The notes under the pieces were generated by a model. The model saw only the letters and a program-made list of their open reading frames with translations. It ran no database searches and had not been told where the DNA came from. Below, in pieces: positions 1 through 7,411 of a DNA stretch of 64,000 bases. Position 1 is the stretch's first letter. Each line of letters opens with the position of its first letter. The position numbers and the translations under genes were made by a program. The stretch is from Actinoplanes subtropicus (GTDB taxonomy: Bacteria > Actinomycetota > Actinomycetes > Mycobacteriales > Micromonosporaceae), in NCBI RefSeq assembly GCF_000721705.1, contig NZ_JOJL01000004.1, positions 186,001 to 250,000 of the forward strand. Reading direction: 5' to 3'.

Positions 1-274
1 CCTCGCCCAGGCCCGCGATGAAGCTCTCCAGGCTCGCCCCGCGGGGGAGGCCGCCCGCCTCCAGCACCACGATCCGGGCGGTGCCCTCGCGCAGGGCGCG
101 GGCGATCGAGTGCGGCACGTAGCCGAGCTCGGCCGCCGCCCGCCGCACCCGTTCCCGGGTCGGCTCGGGGATGGTCTGCCCGGCCGCGTCGTTGAGCACG
201 AAGCTCACCGTCGCCTGGGACACGCCGCAGGCGCGGGCCACGTCCTTCATCGTCACTCGCGCGGGGGCCGTCAT
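1..274 (-). CDS. LacI-family transcriptional regulator (partial, N-terminus)
   Basis: The first 91 residues of a LacI/GalR repressor are present; the rest lies beyond the window edge. The N-terminal helix-turn-helix is typical: MKDVARACGVSQATVSFVLN, followed by the hinge-type sequence RVRRAAAELGYVPHSIARAL. Start at 274 (ATG) gives a short lead before the HTH; a second ATG eight codons inside, at 250, is possible and starts exactly at MKDVA. The gene is divergent from a zinc-dependent dehydrogenase 48 bp away, so it most likely controls that gene in response to a sugar or polyol (inference from context). Confidence 0.9.
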   Translation of the reverse strand, partial: MTAPARVTMKDVARACGVSQATVSFVLNDAAGQTIPEPTRERVRRAAAELGYVPHSIARALREGTARIVVLEAGGLPRGASLESFIAGLGE

Positions 275-281
275 GCGCGCT

Positions 282-296
282 AGTGTACCGGTCACT
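282..296. promoter_or_regulatory. Candidate LacI operator between divergent genes
   Basis: AGTG and CACT arms flank a 7-base centre containing ACCGGT, a central CG as in many LacI-family operators. It lies between the repressor gene and the dehydrogenase and overlaps a possible -10 element (TTATAC, 296-301) of the dehydrogenase. The assignment is by position and symmetry only. Confidence 0.45.
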
Positions 297-322
297 TATA
301 CGAATTAGTGGAGGTGGTGGCG

Positions 323-1336
323 ATGAGGTCGGTGCAGGTGACCGGTCCCGGCCGGATCGCGGTGCTCGACGTCGAGAAGCCGGTGGCCGGCCCGGGCGAC
401 GTGCTCGTCCGGATCCGGGCGTGCGGGGTGTGCGGCTCCGACGGGCTGTACATCTCGGTCGGCGGCATCCCGCCGCGGCAGGGCGCCACCCCGCTCGGCC
501 ACGAGCCGGCCGGCGAGATCGTCGAGGTCGGCGCGGGCGTCGAGGGCCTAGCGGCCGGCGACCACGTGGTGCTCAATCCGATGGCGGCCGCCGACGGCAT
601 CATCGGCAGCGGCGGCGCGCAGGGCGGCCTCTCCGAGTTCGTGCTGATCCGCGGGGCGAAGGCCGGCGTGCATCTGGTGACCGTTCCGAAGCACATCCCG
701 TACGAGGTGGCCGCGCTCAACGAGCCGATGGCGGTCGCCACGCACGCGGTGAACCGGACCGCCCCCGTACCGGGCAGCAAGGTGGTGGTCTTCGGAGCCG
801 GGCCGGTCGGGCTCGGTGCCGCGATCGGCTACCAGCTGCGCGGCGCGCACGTGGTGGTCGTCGACATCGTCGCGAACCGCCTCGACAAGGCGCTCAAGGT
901 CGGCGCCCACGCGGTGATCAACTCGGCCGAGGAGGACGTGACCGCCCGGCTGATCGAGTTGCACGGCGAGGCCCCGCGCAGCTTCGTCCGCGGCGCCCGG
1001 CCGGACACCGACATCTATCTGGACGCGGCCGGCGCCCCCGCGGTGCTGGCGACCGTGCTGGCGAACGTCAAGCACGGCGCGACGCTGGGCATCGTCGCCG
1101 TGCACAAGCGGCCGGTGCCGATCGACTTCGGCGCCCTGCTCACCACCGAGCTGACCGTGGTGCTCTCGATGGGCTACCCGACCGAGATCTTCGAGGTCAC
1201 CAAGGACCTGGTCGAGAACTGGCAGCGGTACGAGCTGCTGATCAGCGACCGCGTCCCGTTCGCCGAGGCCGAGCGCGCCCTCACGCTCGGCTCGACCCCG
1301 GGCGCCGCCGAGAAGGTCGTGGTGACCTTCGACTGA
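323..1336 (+). CDS. Zinc-dependent medium-chain dehydrogenase (sorbitol/threonine dehydrogenase type)
   Basis: A 337-residue MDR-family NAD(P)-dependent alcohol dehydrogenase. Catalytic zinc ligands are visible: Cys in CGVCGSD (34-40), GHE (59-61) and Glu134 in NEPMAVA, the Glu type seen in sorbitol dehydrogenase. The Rossmann motif FGAGPVGLGAA lies near 157-167. The four-cysteine structural zinc loop is absent: the segment around 85-105 is Gly/Ala-rich with no Cys, as in some polyol dehydrogenases. ATG at 323 was preferred over GTG 308 because GGAGG sits at 310-314 with proper spacing. Divergent from a LacI regulator, so probably polyol or sugar-acid catabolism; the exact substrate is not visible. 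Confidence 0.85.
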   Translation: MRSVQVTGPGRIAVLDVEKPVAGPGDVLVRIRACGVCGSDGLYISVGGIPPRQGATPLGHEPAGEIVEVGAGVEGLAAGDHVVLNPMAAADGIIGSGGAQGGLSEFVLIRGAKAGVHLVTVPKHIPYEVAALNEPMAVATHAVNRTAPVPGSKVVVFGAGPVGLGAAIGYQLRGAHVVVVDIVANRLDKALKVGAHAVINSAEEDVTARLIELHGEAPRSFVRGARPDTDIYLDAAGAPAVLATVLANVKHGATLGIVAVHKRPVPIDFGALLTTELTVVLSMGYPTEIFEVTKDLVENWQRYELLISDRVPFAEAERALTLGSTPGAAEKVVVTFD

Positions 1337-1348
1337 CGGCGGCCGGGG

Positions 1349-4300
1349 TCAGCCGGCCAGGTGGCCCCAGCGGTCCTGCAGCTCGGCCCAGGAGCCCTGG
1401 TCCTCGACCTTGCCGCCGATCAGCACGACGACCCGGTCGGCCTGGGTGAGCGCGGCCCGCTTGGAGGTCGACCCGACCACGGTCACCCCGTGCTCGCGCA
1501 GCGCCCGCCACAGCTCAAGCTCGGTCGTCACGTCCAGCGCCGAGGACACGTCGTCGGCGATCAGCAGCTCGGTCCGCGGCGCCAGGGCCCGGGCCAGCGC
1601 CAGCCGCTGCAGCTGGCCGCCGGAGAGCCGGGTGCCCTTGTGCCCGATCAGCAGCTGCAGGCCGCCGCCGGACGCGGTCAGGTCGTGCTCCAGCTGGGCG
1701 GTGGAGACCGCGTCGGCCGCGTCCAGCTCGTGGCCGAGCTGGATGTTGTCGGCCACCGTGCCGGAGAGCACCCGCGGCAGCTGGGCCACGTAGCCGACCT
1801 GGTTGGGCCGCAGGAACAGCTCCGGCTCGTCGACCACGTGCCCGTTCCAGCGCAGCTCGCCGGTGTGGTGCACGATCCCCGCGAGGGCCCGCAGCAGCGA
1901 CGACTTGCCCGCCCCGACCGGGCCGACCACCAGCACCAGCTGGCCGCGCTCGACGTCCAGCTCGACGTCCTGCGCGCCGACCGTGCCGTTCTCGTGGACG
2001 GCGCTGAAGTGGCGCAGCTCGAGCCGGTCGAGCGGGTTGCGCGGCGCGGTCGGCGGCGCGGGCGCGGTGCCGGCCGAGATGTCGACGCCGGGCACCTCCG
2101 CCGTGTACTGCGCGATGCCCGACATCGCGACCGTCCGGCGGGTCCACACCCGGGCCGACGGCAGCTGGGAGACCAGCGACGCCGTCGTCCACGCGAACCA
2201 CCGGGCCGCGCCCAGCGTGGCCACCGCGATCAGCGTCGCCGCCGAGGTGAGGTGGCCGCCCAGGTAGAGCGCCCAGGCCGCGATCGGCAGCAGGCCGCTC
2301 GCGATCGACGGCGTGGAGCGGGCCCACACCTGGATCGCGATCTCCCGCCGCTGCCGGTCGCTGCGTACCGTGTCGAGCCCGGCCAGGTGGTCGAGCACCG
2401 GCTCGGTGGCCCCGGCCAGTTTGACCGTGCGGGCCGCGGACAGCGACGACACCAGCGCGGTCGCGAACGCCGCCCGGGCCGCCACCGTGCGGCGGGCCGC
2501 CTTCTCCAGCCTGGGCCCGAACAGCGTCGCGGCCAGGCCGGAGACGACCATCGTGCCGAGGAAGAACAGGCCCGGCACGATCGACTGCGCGGCCACCGTC
2601 ATCACCGTGATCAGCACGAGGCTGCTCACGTTGTCGATCAGGTTGTCGGCCAGCATCACCACCCGCTCGGTGTCGCCGCCCTGGGCGACCACCTCGGCGG
2701 GGGTGTGCTTGCTGACCCGGCGCGGGCCGATCTGGCCGTGCACCAGGCGCAGGCTGATCCGCAGCATCTGCCGGACCCACCACTCGGGGAACCAGGCGCC
2801 GGTGTAGTACAGCGTCGGGATCGCCACGAGCAGGCCGGCCGCGATGCCGATCGCCGGGGGGAGCGGGTTGCCGGTGCCGTCGACCACGTCCGACCAGAGC
2901 AGCGGGAGGAGCGCGCCGTCCAGCCCGAGCACGATCAGCACGACGAACAGCGCGACCGAGGCCAGGCCGTAGCGCGGGTCGTTGGTCGCCAGCCGGACGA
3001 TCTCGCGCATGGTGTGCACCGGCGGCTGGTCGGGCAGCGGCGGCGGCTCGACCGCGGGCAGCGTGTTCGCCAAGGCGTCGGCGCCCAGCTCGACCTGCAT
3101 CGCGGTGTCCCAGTCTCGCTCCTCGACCAGCACGCCCGCGCCGGACGAGCCGCCGGCCGGCACCAGGTTGCTGGCGGACAGCAGCTCGGCGAACCGGCGC
3201 GACTCACGCAGCGGCCCGGCCTCGAGGACCTCGCCGTCGGCCAGCACGACCACCTCGTCACAGCGCTGCACCGAGGAGAGCCGGTGCGCCACGATCACGC
3301 CGATCCGCCCGTCGAGCAGGCGGTCGGTGGCCCGCTGCACCCAGGTCTCGGTGACCGGGTCCATCCGGGCGGTGGCCTCGTCGAGGATCACCACGTGCGG
3401 GTTGCGGACCAGGATGCGGGCGAACGCGACCAGCTGCTCCTGCCCGGCGGAGAGCTTGTAGCCGCCCTCGCCGAGCTTGGTGTCGATGCCCTCGGGCAGG
3501 CTGGCCGCCCACGCGGTCAGGCCCAGCTCCGCCAGCGCGCCGGCCGCGCGGGGCAGCAGCTGCGGGTCGAACAGCGCGATGTTCTCCGCGAGGGTGCCGG
3601 CCAGGATCTCGGTGCGCTGCGGGACGATCGCCGTCCACCGGCGCAGCGCCTCGACATCCAGGTCGTTCAGGTCGGTCCCGCCGAGGAACACCGTCCCGCG
3701 CGGCACGTCGACCGCCCGGGTCAGCACCTTGGCCAGGGTGCTCTTGCCCGATCCGGTCCGGCCGATCAGCGCGTACGACCGGCCGCGGGCGAACGTGAGG
3801 GTGACGTCGCGCAGGGCCGGCGGCCGTCCGCTGCCGGACTCGCCGTACCGGAAGGTCAGGTCTTGCACGACGAGATCGCCGTCGACCGGTTCGAGGCCGC
3901 CGGCCGGCTCCTGCGGCACGTCGCGCAGCAGCTGCACCCGGCTCCAGGCGCCGAGAGCGTTCTGCAGCTCGGGGACCATTCGGGTGACGTGCTCCAGGGT
4001 GCCGCCGAAGCCGAGGGCGAGCAGCCACACCGCGGTCAGCCGGGCGCCGTCGATGTGGCCGGTGAGCAGCGCCCACGCGCCGGCCACGACGAGGAACGCG
4101 ATCAGCGAGCGGGTGATCGTGCCGGCGCCCATGGTGATCCGCGAGGAGGACCGCCAGACCAGCCGGCCGCGGCGGAGCACCTCGGCGGCGCGTTGCGCGT
4201 AGAGCCGGCGCACGTACGGCGCGGCCAGGCTCGTCCGTACGTCGTCCTGCCCGTGGATCGATTCCTCCATCACCGCGGCCAGGTCGGACCAGGACTCCTC

Positions 4301-4828
4301 CTCGGAGATCCGCAGCGGGGAGAGACGCCGGATCGGCTTGCGCATCGTGAAGACCAGGAGGATGGACACGACCACCATGCCGACCGCGGCCGGCCACCAG
4401 GCGAAGAACGCGGTCACGATGGACAGCGTCGCGACCGCCACCGACTGCGCTATCCGCACGCCGGCGCCGCGCATCTCGGAGCCGACCTGGTAGACGTCGG
4501 AGTCGATGCGGTCGAGCAGCTCGCCGACCGGCGTGTTCTCCAGGGTCGGCAGGTCTTGCCCGAAGGCCACCCGGTTGAGGCCGCGGCGCACCTTGGCCGC
4601 CCAGTCGGCGGTGAGCCCGGCCGCGATCAGCCCGACCGCGACGTCGCTGAGCACCGAGGCGACCAGCGCGGCGGCGAGCACCGCGAACAGCGGCGTCGAC
4701 CGGTCGACCAGCACCGCGCCGGCCAGCGCGAGGGCGCCCGCCTGCCCGGCCGCGCCGAGCACGATGAGGAAGGCCACCAGCGCCGTGCGGCTGGGGGACG
4801 TGCCCCAGAGGTCACGCAGCAGACGCAT
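1349..4828 (-). CDS. Fused two-half ABC exporter (TMD-NBD-TMD-NBD)
   Basis: 1159 residues with two complete exporter halves. NBD1 has Walker A GRTGSGKST (about 356-364), signature LSAGQ, Walker B VVILDEAT and H-loop His (IVAHRLSS). NBD2 has Walker A GPVGAGKSS and a canonical signature LSGGQLQR, but Walker B reads LLIADDVS (catalytic Glu replaced by Asp) and the H-loop reads VVGSTSKR (no His). The changes match a heterodimeric exporter with one degenerate ATP site (NBD2 Walker motifs facing the NBD1 LSAGQ). Start ATG 4828 follows AAGGGG; a longer upstream frame was rejected for lack of homology-like sequence. The cargo is unknown. Divergent from the kinase-like gene at 4945. Confidence 0.9.
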   Translation of the reverse strand: MRLLRDLWGTSPSRTALVAFLIVLGAAGQAGALALAGAVLVDRSTPLFAVLAAALVASVLSDVAVGLIAAGLTADWAAKVRRGLNRVAFGQDLPTLENTPVGELLDRIDSDVYQVGSEMRGAGVRIAQSVAVATLSIVTAFFAWWPAAVGMVVVSILLVFTMRKPIRRLSPLRISEEESWSDLAAVMEESIHGQDDVRTSLAAPYVRRLYAQRAAEVLRRGRLVWRSSSRITMGAGTITRSLIAFLVVAGAWALLTGHIDGARLTAVWLLALGFGGTLEHVTRMVPELQNALGAWSRVQLLRDVPQEPAGGLEPVDGDLVVQDLTFRYGESGSGRPPALRDVTLTFARGRSYALIGRTGSGKSTLAKVLTRAVDVPRGTVFLGGTDLNDLDVEALRRWTAIVPQRTEILAGTLAENIALFDPQLLPRAAGALAELGLTAWAASLPEGIDTKLGEGGYKLSAGQEQLVAFARILVRNPHVVILDEATARMDPVTETWVQRATDRLLDGRIGVIVAHRLSSVQRCDEVVVLADGEVLEAGPLRESRRFAELLSASNLVPAGGSSGAGVLVEERDWDTAMQVELGADALANTLPAVEPPPLPDQPPVHTMREIVRLATNDPRYGLASVALFVVLIVLGLDGALLPLLWSDVVDGTGNPLPPAIGIAAGLLVAIPTLYYTGAWFPEWWVRQMLRISLRLVHGQIGPRRVSKHTPAEVVAQGGDTERVVMLADNLIDNVSSLVLITVMTVAAQSIVPGLFFLGTMVVSGLAATLFGPRLEKAARRTVAARAAFATALVSSLSAARTVKLAGATEPVLDHLAGLDTVRSDRQRREIAIQVWARSTPSIASGLLPIAAWALYLGGHLTSAATLIAVATLGAARWFAWTTASLVSQLPSARVWTRRTVAMSGIAQYTAEVPGVDISAGTAPAPPTAPRNPLDRLELRHFSAVHENGTVGAQDVELDVERGQLVLVVGPVGAGKSSLLRALAGIVHHTGELRWNGHVVDEPELFLRPNQVGYVAQLPRVLSGTVADNIQLGHELDAADAVSTAQLEHDLTASGGGLQLLIGHKGTRLSGGQLQRLALARALAPRTELLIADDVSSALDVTTELELWRALREHGVTVVGSTSKRAALTQADRVVVLIGGKVEDQGSWAELQDRWGHLAG

Positions 4829-4944
4829 GAGACACCCCTTCGGTCGGTCGGCGGATGGCGGTCTCTCCATCCTCCGGACCCGCGCGAAGGTCTTCAACGC
4901 AATTACGTCGCCGGCGACTATCACGTGTGTCACCATCGGCTCCC

Positions 4945-5847
4945 GTGCCAGATGTTCCGGAAACCGTTCGGGCCAAGGCTGTTGACCTGGGCGCCACCGC
5001 CTGGCTCGAAAACCTCCCCGAGCTGGTCGCGAGCTCGGCCGCGCGGTGGGGCTTGCGCCTGGGTGCTTCCTTCAAGGACCCGACCGAGGCGTACGTCGTG
5101 GAAGTCACCCGGAACGACGGCACGCCCGCCGTTCTCAAGCTGCTCATCCCGCGCCCCGGCAGCGATGCGGCCGACGAGATCACGTTTCTCCGCGAGGCGG
5201 GTGGGGAGGCGTGTGCCCGGCTCCTCGCGTACGACGAAAGCCTTGGGGTTCTGCTTTTGGAGCGCCTCGGCCCGGCCCTGTCCGACCTGGGTCTCCCGCT
5301 CTCCCGGCGGCTGCCGATCCTGTGCGATCTGGCCGTCGCGGTCTGGCGTCCGACCGCCGCGGATCTCCCGACCGGTGCCGCCCGCGCCGACCGCATGTCT
5401 CGATATATCCGGGCAAAGTGGAGGGCGCTGGGCGAGCCGTGCGGTCGCGCGGCGGTCGAGTCGGCCCTGGCGGCGGGGGAGAGCCGGCGCCGGGCCCACT
5501 CGCCGGCGCGCGCGGTGCTGGTGCACGGCGACATCCATCAGTGGAACGCGATGCGCGCGGGGGACGGGTTCAAGCTGGTCGATCCGGACGGGTACGCCGC
5601 CGAGCCGGAGTGCGATCTCGGCGTGCTGCTGCGCGAGGACCCCACCGAGGGCGATCCGCGGGAGCGCTGCGCGTGGCTGGCCGAGCGCACCGGCACCGAT
5701 CCGCGGGCGATCTGGGAGTGGGGCCTGCTCGACCGGGTGGCCACCGGGCTGACGCTGACGGTGGCCGGGCTCCAGCCGGTCGCCGCCGAGATGCTGGCGG
5801 CCGCCGACGCGATCGCTTCGGCCGGGACCGAACCGTTTCGCCCCTAA
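4945..5847 (+). CDS. Aminoglycoside/streptomycin 6-kinase-like phosphotransferase
   Basis: 300 residues of the APH fold. The N-terminus (residues near 20: AWLENLPELV, then RWGL) matches the start of streptomycin 6-kinase-like proteins, which is why GTG 4945 was chosen over longer frames. Catalytic loop: VLVHGDIHQWNAM (Asp base, Asn metal ligand), followed by the LVDPDGY metal-binding Asp in place of DFG. Ser/Thr or antibiotic hydroxyl phosphorylation is expected. Lies 9 bp upstream of an MFS exporter, so a small resistance-type operon is plausible, but resistance is not shown by sequence alone. Confidence 0.8.
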   Translation: MPDVPETVRAKAVDLGATAWLENLPELVASSAARWGLRLGASFKDPTEAYVVEVTRNDGTPAVLKLLIPRPGSDAADEITFLREAGGEACARLLAYDESLGVLLLERLGPALSDLGLPLSRRLPILCDLAVAVWRPTAADLPTGAARADRMSRYIRAKWRALGEPCGRAAVESALAAGESRRRAHSPARAVLVHGDIHQWNAMRAGDGFKLVDPDGYAAEPECDLGVLLREDPTEGDPRERCAWLAERTGTDPRAIWEWGLLDRVATGLTLTVAGLQPVAAEMLAAADAIASAGTEPFRP

Positions 5848-5856
5848 CGTTGGGAT

Positions 5857-7047
5857 ATGCGGATCTTTCGTAACTGCGCCTTCGCGCTGTTCGTACTGAT
5901 CGTCGGGACCAACCTGCCGTCACCGCTCTACGCGGTCTACGCGCACTCGTTCGGCTTCAGCCCGGTCGTGCTGACCCTGATCTTCGCCACCTACCCCGCC
6001 GTTCTGGTGCCGTCGCTGCTGCTGGCGGGCTCGGCCGCGGACGCCTGGGGCTATCGCCGGGTGCTGCTGCCGGGCCTGGCCACCGCGGTCGCCGGGGCGC
6101 TGGTCTTCGCGTACGCCGAAGGCATGGGCTGGCTTTTCCTCGCCCGCGCGTTGCAGGGGGCCGCGGCCGGGATGAGCTCGGGGGCGCTGACCGCGGCGCT
6201 GGCCCGGACCGAGCCGCGCGGCAACGGCCGGCGGGCCTCGATGGCGGCGTCGATCGCGACCACGGCCGGCGGCGGGTTCGGGCCGGTTCTGGCCGGCGCC
6301 TGCGCGGCCTGGCTGCCGGCGCCGACCCGGCTGTGCTACCTGCTCTCGGCCGGGGCGCTGATCGTCGCCGCCACGGGCCTGCTCGGCCTGCCCGCGAGCC
6401 TCGGGCGCACCGGGCGGCCGTGGCGGGTGTCGCTGCCGCGGGTGCCGGGCGCGGCTCGGGTGCCGTTCGGGCTGGCCTGCGCGACCGGCTGCACCGGCTG
6501 GGCGGTCACCGCGGTCTTCCTGTCGATGGTGCCGTCCTACCTGCGCTCGCTGACCGGCGACCGGAACCTGTTCCTGGCCGGCTTCGCGGCCGGGCTGGTG
6601 CTGCTGGTGGCGGCAGCCGTGCAACCGCTTACCACGGGGATCGGCGCGCGCAGCCAGCAGCGTTCCGGGTTGCTGGTCCTGACCGCGGGCGCGGCCGTGC
6701 TGCTGATCGCCGGTCCGGCGCGATCGCCGGCGCTGGTGATCGCCGCGGCGGTGCTGGTCGGGGTCGGGCAAGGGCTTTCCTTCATGGGCGCCGTCCGCGC
6801 CGCGAACCTGGTCGCCCCGGCGGAGTCCCGGGCGGCGGTGGTCTCCACGTTGTACATGGCGAGCTATGTCGGAGTGGGCGTGCCGGCCGTGGGCGTGGGC
6901 CTGCTGTCGACCCTGACCTCCACCACGACGGCGGTCGCGGTCTTCGCCGTGGTCGCGCTGCTCGTGGCCCTGGCCGTCGCGGCGATGCACGCACGGTCGC
7001 GGTCGGAGCGGTGGTTGGATGTGGCCCATGAGCAACCCGTGGGATGA
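5857..7047 (+). CDS. MFS transporter
   Basis: 396 residues with about 12 hydrophobic segments. N-terminal LIVGTNLPSPLYAVY and the loop between TM2 and TM3 (SAADAWGYRR) have the MFS pattern D-x-x-G-x-R-R; a GxxxGPxxG-like stretch is seen at GGGFGPVLAG, typical of drug:H+ antiporters. Starts 9 bp after the phosphotransferase gene and likely shares its transcript. Substrate unknown; an efflux role is inferred from the TM5-like motif. Confidence 0.85.
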   Translation: MRIFRNCAFALFVLIVGTNLPSPLYAVYAHSFGFSPVVLTLIFATYPAVLVPSLLLAGSAADAWGYRRVLLPGLATAVAGALVFAYAEGMGWLFLARALQGAAAGMSSGALTAALARTEPRGNGRRASMAASIATTAGGGFGPVLAGACAAWLPAPTRLCYLLSAGALIVAATGLLGLPASLGRTGRPWRVSLPRVPGAARVPFGLACATGCTGWAVTAVFLSMVPSYLRSLTGDRNLFLAGFAAGLVLLVAAAVQPLTTGIGARSQQRSGLLVLTAGAAVLLIAGPARSPALVIAAAVLVGVGQGLSFMGAVRAANLVAPAESRAAVVSTLYMASYVGVGVPAVGVGLLSTLTSTTTAVAVFAVVALLVALAVAAMHARSRSERWLDVAHEQPVG

Positions 7048-7270
7048 CGAGTTCGCCCCCTCGGCCGGCGCGCTGAACACGTTGCGCTGGGCGTACGAGA
7101 ACGGCGCGACGACGCTGGGCGAGGCGTACGACATGCTCGACCACTTCGAGCTCAGCAACGACGTTCCCGAGGTGCTCGGCCACGACGACTCGGTCGAGGA
7201 GGTGCGCGAGGAACTGGAGTTCGGCCTCGACACCGCCGGGCCCGACACGCCGCTGAGCTCCCTGCTGTAG
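7028..7270 (+). CDS. Small acidic protein of unknown function
   Basis: 80 residues, strongly acidic, no membrane segment or Cys. It begins MSNPWDDEF and has a helical middle (GEAYDMLDHFEL). The start overlaps the end of the MFS gene by 20 bp, and an alternative ATG lies at 7019. I do not recognise the family. Codon use (GC-rich third positions) supports it being coding; co-transcription with the MFS gene is likely. Confidence 0.6.
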   Translation: MSNPWDDEFAPSAGALNTLRWAYENGATTLGEAYDMLDHFELSNDVPEVLGHDDSVEEVREELEFGLDTAGPDTPLSSLL

Positions 7271-7411
7271 CTCCACGACACCCGCGCAATCGGCGGTAGT
7301 GGCCGCCTACTGGGGCAGCCTTTCGTGCACGCCTCGCCCGCGACCTTGTCGGCGGATCGGCGGCGGCCGATGCTGGGTGCCGACCGGAAGGGACCGCGCG
7401 GTGAGGCCGAG

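Noticed and set aside
1361..5752. Very long open frame (over 1400 codons) on the plus strand opposite the ABC exporter
   Set aside because: GC-rich mirror of a well-supported gene; Gly/Arg/His/Gln/Pro-rich with no domain, and it runs through the divergent promoter into the kinase-like gene.
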